Assembly: GCA_019285755.1 (NCBI GenBank)
Contig: CP079103.1
Location: 1,550,001 to 1,614,000 of the forward strand
Origin: Chitinophaga sp. E66
GTDB lineage: Bacteria > Bacteroidota > Bacteroidia > Chitinophagales > Chitinophagaceae
Length of the DNA: 64,000 bases
Direction: 5' to 3'
Position 1 is the stretch's first letter; each line of letters begins with the position of its first letter. The notes under the pieces were generated by a model. It was not told where the DNA came from and ran no database searches. It was given only the letters and a program-made list of their open reading frames with translations. A program made the position numbers and the translations under genes. Positions 1 to 9,847 of this stretch are shown here, in pieces.

Positions 1-440
1 ATGATTTCTCCCCGCATCGGGTACAATTTCCTCTTCCATGGCAAACACGGACAAAGCTTCGCAGTCTGGGTCGGCGCAACGGGGGCATATATCAACAAAG
101 GAACGGAAGGGGAGATCAATGTATCCGAACTGACGGCCAATATACCACAGGAAAAAATCGACGAAATAACAAATGAAGTAGCCGATTGGTACCAGCAACT
201 GCGGCCTGCCCAACAGGTAGTGGTGAAAGAAATTGCGCAAAAGTTAAAAGATAAGATGGACGGCCGGCTACAGGATATGACGATCCATTATTCCTGGAAA
301 AGGAAGCATTGTCCAAATGGACTATGCTGGTTGGTGGACAGTTCCAGTTTAATCAAAGATGGCAGGCACGCGTAGAATTCGGATTCCTGGGAGGCAGGAA
401 GTCGGGCCTTCTCTCGGCAAATTACCGGTGGCGGTGGTAG
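1..440 (+). CDS. C-terminal part of an outer-membrane beta-barrel protein
   Basis: The reading frame from base 1 gives a protein with beta-barrel character (alternating aromatic and polar strands, e.g. GQSFAVWVGATGAYIN near residues 18-33) and a helical insert rich in Glu and Lys around residues 48-90. The AAAA at 298-301 appears to lack one A. Restoring it continues the frame to a stop at 438-440 and adds strands ending in SANYRWRW, an aromatic C-terminus typical of outer-membrane barrels. No signal peptide is seen at base 1, so the true N-terminus probably lies before the window. It is 20 nt upstream of the DUF481 gene on the same strand, so the two may be co-transcribed. I do not recognise the exact family. 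Confidence 0.55.
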
Positions 441-460
441 GGAAACCCGTAATAAGGACT

Positions 461-1494
461 ATGCTTGTCCTGCTACTGATAACAGCCGGCAGGGCTTCCG
501 CCCAGCAAACGGACCCGCTGTCGCGCGATGTGATCTATTTCAAGAACGGCGACATGTTGCAGGGAGAGATCAAATCCCTGCTGATGGGCGAGCTGACATT
601 TTCGGCAGATGAAGTGAATAACGACGTAACCGTCAAACTGAAAGATATACGCATGATGAGAGCAAGAAGAATGATATATGAAGTAGAGGATGTCAATTCC
701 CGGAAGTATTACGGCATCATTGACTCCAGCCGGTTCCCCGGTTGGGTGAGCGTATACCGGGAGAAAGACACGGTAGATATCTACCTGCAGGATATCGATA
801 ATATCAGGGTCTTGGACGATGATTTGTGGAAGCGGATGGACGGCAGCATTTCGCTCGGTTTCTCTTATTCAAGATCCAGCCAGGTAGGGCGTTTCAACGG
901 CGGCGGGGATGTCAGTTACAACACACGGCGCTGGATATTGAAACTGAACAGCGATCTGATGTATACGATAGACGAAGCGTACAAGGGGATCGAGAAAGCG
1001 GACCTGTCGTTGCAGGGATACTACGAATTCCGCCGACGTTGGTTCAGCATCGGGCAGGTCCAGTATCAGCGCATCACGGAACTGAACGTTGACGCCCGTA
1101 TCCAGGGAATAGTGGGTGTGGGGCCAACTGTGGTCAAGACCCGTCACCAGGACCTGCGGGTAGCTTCCGGGATCTCCGTGCAACAGGAATTCGGGTCAGA
1201 CTCCACTGGCGGCCGCGAAAGCAGCGTCAATACGGAGGTTCCCTTATCGTCAATTACCATTTGGTCCGCTTTGGTCATCCCGAATTAAGCCTTCAGGCCA
1301 CCAATAACTTCTTTTTCAGCTTATCGGAAAAAGGCCGCTGGCGGGTAGACCAGAACGCGACGTTCGCCTGGAAGATCATCCGGCACCTGAACCTGAGCCT
1401 GCAGGTCTACCTCAACTACGATAGTCAGCCTATTGGCAGCACTACGGGGGCGGTAGACTATGGAACCGTTTTTAGTATTGGATACTCATTTTAA
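461..1494 (+). CDS. DUF481 (YdiY-like) outer-membrane protein, one frameshift
   Basis: The start ATG at 461 follows AAGGA and opens a signal peptide (MLVLLLITAGRASAQ). Residues about 20-110 contain YFKNGDMLQGEIKSL and a small beta-domain often found before DUF481 barrels. The rest is a barrel with repeated strands (GSISLGFSYSRSSQVGRFNG, WRVDQNATFAWKIIRHLNLS) and ends in FSIGYSF, a C-terminal Phe as expected for BAM substrates. The frame breaks near 1228, where restoring one C (GTCCAATAC) joins both halves. DUF481 proteins are outer-membrane proteins of poorly known role, linked to salt or acid response in enterobacteria. The following lipoprotein gene starts 22 nt after the stop. Confidence 0.75.
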
Positions 1495-1516
1495 ATACGT
1501 AAAAACCTGTGAGACT

Positions 1517-2080
1517 ATGAATCGATTAACATGTTTCTGCGCCTTGTCCATGCTTGTAGTCACAGCATGCGGGCCCACCCTGAAAGTGACGTCGGATTAT
1601 GATAAATCGGCGTCTTTCAAGAGCTACAACACGTTTGCGCTGTACGATCCGTCGTCCGGAGGGCAAAGCTCCATCAGCCAGCTGAACCGAGACCGGATAC
1701 AAAGCGCCGTCCGTTCGCAGATGATCGCCAAAGGCTATACCGAATCGACCGACACCAGCGCGGCCGATCTGCTTGTCAATGCCCTGACGATCACCAAGGA
1801 AGGCAAATCCGTTTCCGCCAATACCGATTACTACGGCTATGGCGGCTTCTACCGGCCCTATTATTGGGGCGGCGGCATGGGTATGGCTTCCAGCAACACG
1901 ACCTTCAACGTGGATAAGTATATCGACGGCTCGCTGATCATCGACGTTGTAGACCGCAAAACCCGCAAGCTCCTCTGGGAAGGTACGGGCAACAGCGAGA
2001 TCGACGGACCCCTTAAAGATCCGGATACGAAAGTACCCGCGGCCGTTGCAAAAATTATGGCAAGTTACCCTTCCCGGTAG
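1517..2080 (+). CDS. DUF4136 lipoprotein
   Basis: An intact frame of 187 residues from ATG 1517. The N-terminus MNRLTCFCALSMLVVTACGP carries a lipobox (VVTAC), so it should be a lipid-anchored envelope protein. The body has the DUF4136 pattern: an early SDYDKSASFKSYNTFAL segment, a central helix with NRDRIQSAVRSQMIAKGY, a Gly/Tyr-rich loop near residues 112-135 (YYGYGGFYRPYYWGGG), then SLIIDVVDRKTRKLLWEGTG. Function in the family is unknown. A longer start at 1460 would overlap the DUF481 gene and lacks a leader, so 1517 is preferred. A second DUF4136 gene lies at 3563-4197 on the other strand. Confidence 0.85.
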   Translation: MNRLTCFCALSMLVVTACGPTLKVTSDYDKSASFKSYNTFALYDPSSGGQSSISQLNRDRIQSAVRSQMIAKGYTESTDTSAADLLVNALTITKEGKSVSANTDYYGYGGFYRPYYWGGGMGMASSNTTFNVDKYIDGSLIIDVVDRKTRKLLWEGTGNSEIDGPLKDPDTKVPAAVAKIMASYPSR

Positions 2081-2106
2081 TAGCTCCGGGGATTTGTGTT
2101 AAGCGG

Positions 2107-2136
2107 ACCCTGCTGCCCGTGGGCAGCGGGGTTTTT
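2107..2136 (+). terminator. Intrinsic terminator after the DUF4136 gene
   Basis: GC-rich stem CTGCTGCCC / GGGCAGCGG with a GT loop, followed by GGTTTTT. It lies 27 nt after the DUF4136 stop and points along the plus strand. Confidence 0.8.
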
Positions 2137-2159
2137 CTCCTGATGAAAAACTTTTGGTG

Positions 2160-2671
2160 ATGAAAAATGTGTTATTAACGGGAGCCATTTTAGCCGCCAG
2201 CATCTGGCACACGGCTCATGCGCAGGACAGCAGCCTCGTGATCAACCTCGTACCGGAAACGGACATGGTAGTTATAGAGATCTTCGGACGCCCCACCGCT
2301 GCGGTAATGATCTCGGCACTGCGGATCAACCGGTCAGACGAAGGCGCGTTCATGGAAGCCTACCAGCAATTCTCGCAGGAAAAAGCCCCTTCGCACAAGC
2401 GCGGGTAGCCTTGCTGCGGCGGTACAACGAAGTGTTCGAGAGCCTCGACGAACCCATGCTGCATTACATCGTAAAAAACCTCATGAAAAACGACCGCGAA
2501 TTCCTTGACCTGCAAACCCGCTACTACAAGCGCTTCGCGAAAGTCATCGGCGGCAACCGGGCCGCTATCTTCTTCCAGGTAGATAATTACCTGGATCAGA
2601 TCGTCCGCATCGATCTCCAAAGACAGTTACCCTTCATCAACACCCTTGAAACCGAAAAAGACCAGCCATGA
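2160..2671 (+). CDS. Exported helical protein of unknown function, one frameshift
   Basis: Signal peptide MKNVLLTGAILAASIWHTAHAQ, so the product is exported, probably periplasmic. The mature part is mostly helical with RYYKRFAKVIGGNRAAIFFQVDNYLDQIVR, a pattern seen in small Bacteroidota envelope proteins where a helix pair is followed by R-A-x-x-F-x-Q and a hydrophobic end (QLPFI). This resembles Spy/CpxP-like chaperone architecture only loosely. The frame breaks near 2384 in AAAAAGCCCC; adding one base joins residues 1-77 to the rest and gives about 170 residues. ATG 2160 is chosen over TTG 2154 because it directly opens the signal peptide. Confidence 0.6.
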
Positions 2672-2768
2672 AAATCGAATCGGCGAAGGTTTCGCATTAA
2701 AGTGGTAAAACATCTCATCTTGTAAGTATTGATTGTGCAAAAACAGCTGACGTGTAAACTAGATCCAG

Positions 2769-2796
2769 GCCCGGGCTTTTCAGTCCGGGCTTTTCT
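2769..2796 (+). terminator. Intrinsic terminator, plus strand
   Basis: Stem GCCCGG / CCGGGC with a 10-nt loop followed by TTTTCTT, about 100 nt after the exported helical protein gene. Confidence 0.6.
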
Positions 2797-2814
2797 TCGC
2801 CCGTTGACCCAGGT

Positions 2815-2848
2815 ACAAAAAGATGCCGCGTCTTGAAAAAGACGCGGC
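2815..2848 (-). terminator. Intrinsic terminator, minus strand
   Basis: Perfect 10-bp stem GCCGCGTCTT / AAGACGCGGC with a GAAA loop (2825-2848). On the minus strand it runs into a T-rich tail. It ends the minus-strand barrel gene whose stop is at 2893. Confidence 0.8.
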
Positions 2849-2892
2849 CGCTCCTAAGCATAAACAAATTAGCAATCATCAAAAAGAGGTTC

Positions 2893-3549
2893 CTATGGGT
2901 TAATAAACAACCCGATATTGAATGAGAAGTTTTTAAGAGAGTTGATATCGAACAGATCATTTTTGTTGGTGGCGTATGACCAGCCCGCGTTGGCAAGGAT
3001 GCCCCAGTTCCGCATTTTCGGGCGGATCAGGACACCGAGCTCCGGGCGCACCAGGAAGCCCCAGTTGTACTCATCCGTCTCGAAAATGTTATAGTAAATG
3101 GTCTGCTCCGCATATTGCGCCCCGATGCCAACGCCAATATATGGCAGCACCGGCTTGCCCCAGTTGAAGTAATAGTGCGCCAGCGCGGCCACGGGAACGG
3201 TATATATGTTCCTGTCCATATCCGTGGTGATGGCCTTTGTACCGTTATCGTAAGAGATGGTCTGCGTGGGGATGTATTGTTCGTACGAGTTCCAGCCGAT
3301 GGATACGCCAAAGCTGATGGGCTTGCCGGCGAGGAAGTGCCGGTATTCGAACTTGCCGCCCGCCAGGCTGGTCTTGTCCAGGAACTCGCTGTTGGTGGGC
3401 ACGCTTATTTCCCAGGAAAGGCCGTACATGTTTACGAGCTTTCCGCCGCCGGAAGACATGGGCGTCATGTCCTGCGCTTTGGACGTATGTGCGGTGAGGA
3501 TGGCCATAAAGGCCGCGAGCATGGTATATCGCGTTCTCATAATGTACAT
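2893..3549 (-). CDS. Outer-membrane beta-barrel protein (porin-like)
   Basis: An intact frame of 218 residues. The leader MRTRYTMLAAFMAILTAHTSKAQ is a signal peptide; the start is either ATG 3549 or ATG 3540, the second leaving a cleaner leader. The mature protein consists of amphipathic strands (WEISVPTNSEF, ISFGVSIGWNSY, LPYIGVGIGAQYAEQTIYY, NWGILANAGWSYAT) and ends in FNIGLFINP. This fits small OmpW/OmpA-like barrels of Bacteroidota. No substrate can be inferred. It follows a DUF4136 lipoprotein gene on the same strand with a 13-nt gap, so the two probably form an operon ended by the terminator at 2815-2848. Confidence 0.7.
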   Translation of the reverse strand: MYIMRTRYTMLAAFMAILTAHTSKAQDMTPMSSGGGKLVNMYGLSWEISVPTNSEFLDKTSLAGGKFEYRHFLAGKPISFGVSIGWNSYEQYIPTQTISYDNGTKAITTDMDRNIYTVPVAALAHYYFNWGKPVLPYIGVGIGAQYAEQTIYYNIFETDEYNWGFLVRPELGVLIRPKMRNWGILANAGWSYATNKNDLFDINSLKNFSFNIGLFINP

Positions 3550-3562
3550 TTTGCAGGATGAA

Positions 3563-4197
3563 TCAATTGGTTTTCAGGTATGGCGATTGGGTAAAAGCCT
3601 GGTCGATACCATCCAGCGCGCGCTGAAGGTTCGTGGAGGTTGAGCTTCCCAAGGCGCCGTTGAGCGACATCGTCCAGGTAACTTCCAGGTTTTGGTTTTC
3701 ATTCACATGCTTGAGGTCGATGATCTCCGCGATGACGCTGCCTGTTGTGACGGAATAAGCCACGGTCCAGGGGTAGTAATAAGGATAATACCATCCCCAG
3801 TACCGGGGTCCCAATAGCCGGGATAACCCCACCACCATCCGGGATATACGACGCCAACGTCCACATCTTTAATGGCGACCGTATTGACGCCCAGATCAGG
3901 TTTTGCACCGAGGGGGAACATACCGGAAACCCCGGGCTTCCAGGTTTTCGCGGATCTGGGATGTAAGCTGTTTGGCGGCATCATCCGTCAGGATAGAATC
4001 GTTCGGGTTAGAACTAATGTAGGCCACAGTGTCTGAAATGTAGAATGTTTTGTAGGTCGTAAAATCTGTATTGGGGCCACCGCCGTCTGTACCACGAAAT
4101 TCGCGGACAGTTCGCTGAGGTCCGGCTGCTTTCTGCAGCCGTAGATCGTCAGCGCCGTAGCCAGGCCAATAATCAGGCTTGCGGTCTTTCCTTTCAT
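3563..4197 (-). CDS. DUF4136 lipoprotein, broken by at least three indels
   Basis: Starts MKGKTASLIIGLATALTIYGCRK with a lipobox-like IYGC. Reading across frames recovers a DUF4136-type protein: FTTYKTFYISDTVAYIS, then DDAAKQLTSQIRENLEARGF, a Gly/Trp/Tyr-rich loop (PGWWWGYPGYWDPG and WGWYYPYYYPW) and the strand VIAEIIDLKHVNENQNLEVTW. Breaks are placed near 4083, 3917 and 3800. Because each segment keeps strong family similarity in a different frame, assembly error is more likely than decay. Expected size is about 210 residues. It is probably co-transcribed with the barrel gene downstream. Confidence 0.6.
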
Positions 4198-4503
4198 AAC
4201 AATTTATTTAATGGTCATACGATACGCATAAGACTGTGCCCATTATACTGGGCCAGCGGTTCCATAAAATAATTGCTAATGTGCCAGGAGGTTGCCTGCG
4301 ATGTAAATGAATGAGCAGGTGTGCTTGTTCGCTGTTCGATTTTTGTCTAAAAGTGTCTCATAGTTCGCTTCGACTTACAAACGTTTTGGATTTTGGAATA
4401 GTCAGGTCTTCATGGATCGGTGGCAGTTTTTCGCTTGCCTTGCATTCACATGCTGCCCGATTGTAGACATATAACAGCAGGATTTTAAAAAGGTTTAGGA
4501 TTA
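4198..4503. other. Non-coding spacer of 306 nt
   Basis: Between the end of the large envelope gene (4504) and the DUF4136 lipoprotein start (4197), both on the minus strand. I see no credible reading frame, no strong hairpin and no exact TAnnTTTG box on the minus strand. It should contain the promoter of the lipoprotein/barrel operon. Confidence 0.5.
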
Positions 4504-6634
4504 TTATACAATTTCAGAAAAGGCGCGATATATCCTAACGCCTACCCTGAACTGCCTGCCGCCCCTGGGTTGCATGCCCTGGAAGTTATGCTGCATGGAA
4601 TTGAATCCGGATGATCTGTTAAAACCCCGTTCCCTGTTTTCGAAGGTGCGGGCCGGTTGCGCGCCCATGCCCCACGATCTACCGGGTGCCATTGCTGCCC
4701 GGCATTCCGTTCGATGCCGCCGCCCGGCCGCTGCCGGAATACGTTGCCATCCCTGTCTGCCGCCATCTGCGCGGGTGTGTGCCTGGTTTGCCCGGAAATA
4801 TTGCCGCCGGGCGTGTGGCGCGTCTGTCCTGAGATGCGCCGGTCGGGGCTCGTGCGGTTGTTGACGATATTGCGGTGCGTGTTGTCGTGCGAGATCACAT
4901 CATTGCGGTGATTGTAAATATTATTGTTGTGAATGAAATTATTGTTGATGTTGATGTTGTTGATCACCACCGGTCTTGGACCATAAATATGCGCATACGG
5001 ATATGCGAAAGGCGGGCGATAAACCGGCGGCCCCCACCATCCGCCGCCGGCATTGAAGCCGATGCCGAAGTGGAACGGTCCCACGCCGATACCAAACCCG
5101 AAACTCCAGCCCGTCCATGGATTGTAAGACATCCCGAAGCCCCAGGTCACCGGCCTCGGATAGTACATCGGGCCGTACCAGGCAGGGTACATATAACCGG
5201 TACCGTATACGACCGTGCCACCGGCCACATAACAACCCAGGTACCCTGGCGTATAGCCCATGTATACATATTCGGGTGTCGCGTCGTAGATGTAAACATA
5301 CCGCGTATTGTATACAGGTGAGCTGGCCGGGATTTTGTCCACTTCCGCCGGCCTGCTGTCTGCCACGGCCCATGGCCCGGTGGGACTATGACCGGTAAAC
5401 CACACGCCCTTGTCTACCACATAATACAAGTTGCCCTGCTTTAATACGGTGGAGGTGGTGTTGACGGCGTACGACAAATTGGTGCCGGCGATGGCTGAGA
5501 ATTCCGGTGTGCCGTCATATTGCACGGAAGTGGCGGCCTTGCGCCGGTCTACCTTCGCGGTTTGCGGTACCTGCGCGTCCATGACGGCATCGTGGGCGGC
5601 TTTTGTGCCTGGTACGCTGGCCAGCACGGCATCCTGGCGCTGCCTTCCGGGATGCGGGCGAAGTCGGAAGGCAATCCGGAAGCATCGATAAATGACCACG
5701 GCCCGTTAAGCCCCGCGCTTTGTACCATCTCCTGAGAGCAGGAGGTAATACGACTGGTCAGTTATGTTCATGAAGATGTTATCGGGGAATTCGTCATATA
5801 CAGCAAAGCCGTGCCATTGACGGGTGCGAATGCCGGCCCGCCGCGGCTCTGGATCAGTTCGGCGGGTTTCGTGCTCACCACTACAGAGGGTATGGAGTCT
5901 GCCGGGATGCGGGATACCTGCCCGCCAGATTCCAGTTGCTGCTGGGCCTTATTAATCCCGGAGGGAATGTTGTTCGTATATGTGTAATTGCCCGCGGCGG
6001 AGGTGGCACTGAACCACCGGCCGCCGAGGTACAGGAAATATCGTTGTGCGTCTTCAAGGATCGTGAAAGGGGAGTTGATTACCCGGTCCAGGCCAAGCTT
6101 TCCATCCTTTTGCAGTTTGGGCTCCCCGTCTATGGATACGAGTACGCTGGGCGTTTCCCGGAAAATGATCTCAGGAGGGTCGTTTTTGAGCCCGGTGGCC
6201 GTACCGGGGCTTTCATCCAGTTCGGTCAGCAGATCGTCCATGGTCATGCCGAATGTGTGCTTAGGCAACTCTCTTTCCAGGAGCGCCCGGAGCCGGGATA
6301 CCTGCTGAGTATCCGCCGCGGCGGGGAACTTCGCGTCCGGGACAGACAGCTGGTCCAGTACCACGGAGTTGGTGCTGCGGTCGGTCGAGATGGTCGCATC
6401 GAGCCATACGGCGCCATATACTGGATCTTTACCGGGCGGGGTACAGGCTACCGCCGCGATGGCAGTGAGTTTGTTGCCGGCCAGCTTTTGGGGCTGCGGC
6501 TGGAATATCTCGATGCTGGCTTCAGGCGTGCGGAGTGTGATAGGCCAGACGCCCTGCGCCGAGGCCACGGCTGGCGCCAACCATACCGCCGCCCCTGCCA
6601 TCCATCTGCATAACTTAAATATCATACGTTCCAT
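4504..6634 (-). CDS. Large exported Gly/Asn-rich protein resembling 'carbohydrate-binding family V/XII' proteins, frameshifted
   Basis: Leader MERMIFKLCRWMAGAAVWLAPAVASAQ is a signal peptide. The N-terminal third (GVWPITLRTPEASIEIFQPQPQ onward) and the repeated short motif 'FLYLGGRWFSATSAAGNYTY', 'YYLLLSGRWYKA..GLNGPW' and 'YYVVDKGVWFTGHSPTGPW' match the widespread exported proteins often labelled carbohydrate-binding family V/XII; actual sugar binding is unproven. The C-terminal part is Gly/Trp/Tyr-rich (GWWGPPVYRPPFAYPYAHIYG), then Asn/His/Ile-rich near 4900-4970, then basic and disordered. The frame breaks near 5785, 5715, 5650 and 4640. The reconstructed length is about 710 residues. Long antisense reading frames over this gene are shadows. 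Confidence 0.6.
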
Positions 6635-6654
6635 CTTTTGCGCTTTATAAGTCG

Positions 6655-7401
6655 TTATTTCTTACCAAACAGATACCCTACCTGCAGGGTGTACCGGAAT
6701 CCAGGCGCCCAGGTGGTGGAGTGACCGTTCACATCTATCGTGGCGCCGTCGGCCAGTTTATTCATGAGCGGGAACCTGTCCTTCATCCTGTCCAGCACTT
6801 CGCTGAAACGCTCATGCTTTTGATCCGGATCGATGTTTCCATCCAATGAAAATTTCAGGTCGTAACTGGCAATGCTCGGCGCCAGCAGGATGAGATCAAG
6901 CACGATCCTTTTGGCGAGCACGAACTGGTAGCCCAATTGTGCGCCGGCGTTAAAGACCCGGATGCGGGAACGGAAAACGGCTTCCGTTCCGCTGCCATCT
7001 GTCATGCGTGTATCCCGTGAGTTGCTGAACTGATAATAGTTTACATATGGACCGATATATACGCCATGGGGAGCGGCATGTTTGTTTTCTTTACGGAGAT
7101 AGAAGCGGTACTCCCCGCCGGTCGTCCATCCGTCGTTATGATGGCTTTTGCGCCATTCCATGCCATTGGCGTCCAACCCAACCAGCGAAGGAAACTGCAA
7201 ATAGCCGCCGTATACGGTGAAAGACTGCGTGGGGCGGACGATCCTTTCATAACTGAGAATGACGGGGTTATTATATAGCAGCGAAGAGCTGATATTGATC
7301 TTGACGGCATTCCGGAAAGGCTGTGGTTCCTGCGATTGCGCGCGTATGGTTGCCGCGGAGAAGCAGGCGATAATCGGGAATATGGTTTTCATCAGTCGCA
7401 T
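6655..7401 (-). CDS. Outer-membrane beta-barrel protein
   Basis: An intact 248-residue frame when started at MRLMKTIFPIIACFSAATIRAQ (ATG 7401, or 7392 without the first three residues), which gives a clean signal peptide; an upstream extension to 7533 is Pro/Arg-rich and not leader-like. The mature part shows alternating strands (INISSSLLYNNPVILSYERI, SFTVYGGYLQFPSLVG, HGVYIGPYVNYYQFS, FNAGAQLGYQFVLAKRIVLD) and closes with FRYTLQVGYLFGKK. This fits DUF3575-like or OmpA-type barrels of Bacteroidota. It sits 20 nt upstream of the large envelope gene on the same strand, suggesting co-transcription. Confidence 0.65.
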   Translation of the reverse strand: MRLMKTIFPIIACFSAATIRAQSQEPQPFRNAVKINISSSLLYNNPVILSYERIVRPTQSFTVYGGYLQFPSLVGLDANGMEWRKSHHNDGWTTGGEYRFYLRKENKHAAPHGVYIGPYVNYYQFSNSRDTRMTDGSGTEAVFRSRIRVFNAGAQLGYQFVLAKRIVLDLILLAPSIASYDLKFSLDGNIDPDQKHERFSEVLDRMKDRFPLMNKLADGATIDVNGHSTTWAPGFRYTLQVGYLFGKK

Positions 7402-7706
7402 GGCGAAACGGTTTTTATGATCCGGAGGGCCGGACGCGATAGATGAATTGCCGATGCTGATGCCTGGAGGGAAGGGGCGGGGCCTGGGAAGCCTGTTTTC
7501 CAATATAACCTTCCGCCAGGGCAAAATGTTCACAGCAGGCCGAACCTTTTGCTTCCAGGCTGCGTTATTAATCCATTACCGGGCATCTCCTGCCCGTTAG
7601 CCCCTCAGCAGACAAATTAAGCTCATCATCAGAAAAACAGCATTCCTTGGTACTTCCCAGGAACCAGGAAATGCGATGTCATGAAGTATACTAAATTACC
7701 TCACAT
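7402..7706. other. Divergent intergenic region
   Basis: 305 nt separating the minus-strand barrel gene from the plus-strand DUF1254 gene. It holds one small dyad, CGGGCA-TCTCC-TGCCCG at 7580-7596, which could be a hairpin or operator. Both promoters should be here, but no exact TAnnTTTG box is visible on either strand. Confidence 0.4.
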
Positions 7707-9170
7707 ATGAAAAGATGGTATTTCTCAGGTATCATACTAGCTTTAGTGATGGCTTGCAACAGCCCCGCTGGTAATCAAAACAGCGCCGCCCCGGGTTCGG
7801 GGGATATACGTTCAACGGTGGCTACCCGACCGAAGAAACCATACGGAAAGCTTATGGTGATGCCGATTTGGTACGTGCCGTATCTGCGTATAAATTCTTT
7901 TACCCGACAGTTGTCGGCGCTGCCATGCTTGCAGGCAACAAACAGGTGGGCATCGTTACGAACAAAGTGTTCGGCAAATTAGATACTAAGCCACTACAGG
8001 TAGGTTTCACTTTAAATTCAGATACGCCGTACGGCCCCGCGCAACTGGACCTCAGCGCCGGGCCCATGGTAATCGATATTCCCCCTGGTCCGCTGATCGT
8101 AGCCGCACTGGACGTAAACCAGCGCTGGGTGGCGGATATGGGCGTTCCCGGTCCCGACAAGGGCAACGGAGGTAAACACCTCATCCTCCCGCCGGATTAT
8201 ACAGAGAAAGTGCCTGACGGATATTATGTGTGGAAAGCGACCTCTAACCATGTAATCGTCGGGATACGTTCGCTTCCTGTAAAGGTGATGTAGCCGGCGC
8301 CATGGAGCGGATGAGTACGGTTAAGGTCTATCCGCTTAATGCCGTTGCAGACTGGGCGGCCCCACCTGGATCGATTTTACCACGAAAGAACAACAAGGAA
8401 CGCCCGTAGGCTGGGATACCACCCTCCGCTATTGGGAGGAATTACATAAGATGATTGACGTAGAACCGGAAGTGCCCGAATATAAATTTGCCTATGGCGA
8501 TCTGGCTATATTAGGCATTCAGAAGGGAAAAGAATTCAAACCGGACGACCGGATGAAGGAAATCCTGGTGCATGCGGCCATCCTCGCCAATGGACAAATG
8601 CGTGTTCAGTCACTGGCAGACAGGAGGCCCGACCGCATTGTATGGCCCGACAGGAAATGGGAATGGGCGGCGCTCCGGTCCGAGAATGCCGATTTCGCCA
8701 CGCCGAACTACATTGACCTGGATGCACGCGAGAAATGGTTCTACCAGGCCATTGCTACATCCCCGGCTATGTTCAGGCGGCAGGCCGGCTCCGGATCGCT
8801 GTACTGGCTGGGCCTTCATGATGCCTCCGGAGCCTATCTGGACGGCGGCAAATCCTACAAGCTTACGGTTCCACAACCCGTACCCGCCGGTTTGTTCTGG
8901 TCGGTAACGGTCTATGACGCCGAAACCCGCAGCCAGATAGCTACCGAACAAGGGAAAGCTGCACTGCGATCCATGTTCGAATTAAAAGACGTTCCCGCTA
9001 AAGCACCCGCTGAATTGTATTTCGGTCCCAAAGCTCCCGCAGGTAAAGAGAATCAATGGATCCAAACCATCCCGGGCAAAGGCTGGTTCGTGTACATGCG
9101 TATTTATGGACCGGAAAAAGCGGCGTTCGACGGCTCCTGGAAGCCCGGCGACTTCGAAAAATCCAACTAA
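7707..9170 (+). CDS. DUF1254/DUF1214 lipoprotein, three frameshifts
   Basis: The N-terminus MKRWYFSGIILALVMACNSPAG is a lipoprotein leader (lipobox VMAC). Across frames the protein reads as the standard two-domain DUF1254-DUF1214 arrangement: a DUF1254 half with LDTKPLQVGFTLNSDTPYG, PLIVAALDVNQRWVADMG and DGYYVWKATSNHVIVGIRS, then a DUF1214 half with KFAYGDLAILGIQKGKEF, GLHDASGAYLDGGKSYKL, LFWSVTVYDAETRSQIA and ELYFGPKAPAGKENQWIQT. Breaks are near 7800, 8283 and 8364. About 488 residues are recovered, the usual family size. Family members are secreted proteins of unknown activity. A paralogue is encoded at 46819-48236. Confidence 0.75.
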
Positions 9171-9228
9171 CCTTCTTCTTCATTCAATAAGGACTATGCT
9201 CCTTTTCTGGCACGACTTAGGTTTAAAG

Positions 9229-9255
9229 CAAAAGCGCCCGCTATACAGCGGGCGC
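9229..9255 (-). terminator. Convergent intrinsic terminator
   Basis: Perfect 9-bp stem GCGCCCGCT / AGCGGGCGC with an ATAC loop (9234-9255). Reading the minus strand it is followed by TTTTGCTTT, so it best ends the GH116/RbsD-like operon, and it may also stop the converging DUF1254 transcript. Confidence 0.75.
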
Positions 9256-9293
9256 AATCATTATTAAACAGTGAACGTGTGGGAAACATTTTT

Positions 9294-9847
9294 TTATTGC
9301 ATGCCCTTCCGCAGTGCCGCTTCTTTCTCCGCGCTCCAGTATGCACAGTCCAGCTCCAGCAATACGGAAGAATAAGCGATCTTTTCATTCGTTTTCAGGA
9401 CCAGCACTTTAAACTGACCAGACGATCCCGCAAGCTTCGCGAACACGGAATCGTGCAGCAGCTCGTTGACGGGCATATTGCCAGTGACGGATTTGACGGA
9501 TTGATTGAAGGCTTCCGCATCAGGACTCAGCGCCTGCGTCATGTAAGCCATCTCGCGGTCGCGGTAGAGGTGGGGCGTAACATGCCCCGCGCTTTTCAGC
9601 GATGCCAGTACGTGCTCCAGCACGGGTGCGATCTTTTCGCCGGTGTTGATGTAGGCAATGCCTTCTGCGGTCTGTTGCGGGAAGGCCTGGTCGGCGATAA
9701 CGATCCAGTTTCGGTGACCCAGTAAGGGAGCTCTTTGTCCAGCTCCTGTTTCCAGCTGGCCGCCGGCGGTGTGCTTTGCCGGCAGGCCAACAGGACAATA
9801 AAGGGTAACAACAGGGCCATGGCCCTTAGGTATCGTGGTGAAGTCAT
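9294..9847 (-). CDS. RbsD/FucU-like lipoprotein, one frameshift
   Basis: Leader LLPFIVLLACRQS has a lipobox, so the protein is envelope-anchored rather than cytosolic. After restoring one base near 9720 the mature part starts LPYLGHRNWIVIADQAFPQQ, which matches the RbsD/FucU signature (Gly-His followed by a hydrophobic strand and A-D-x-x-F-P), and ends near SSVLLELDCAYWS, typical for these mutarotase/pyranase folds. RbsD and FucU interconvert sugar anomers. The start codon overlaps the GH116 stop by one base (TAATG), so translation is probably coupled. Inference: it handles the sugar released by GH116 in the periplasm. Catalytic activity of exported members is not established. Confidence 0.6.

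Noticed and set aside
5936..6613. 225-residue plus-strand frame over the large envelope gene
   Set aside because: Antisense to a gene with a signal peptide and repeated family motifs; no domain in the plus reading.
7407..7533. N-terminal extension of the barrel gene to 7533
   Set aside because: The extra residues are Pro/Arg-rich and would bury the signal peptide that begins at 7401 or 7392.
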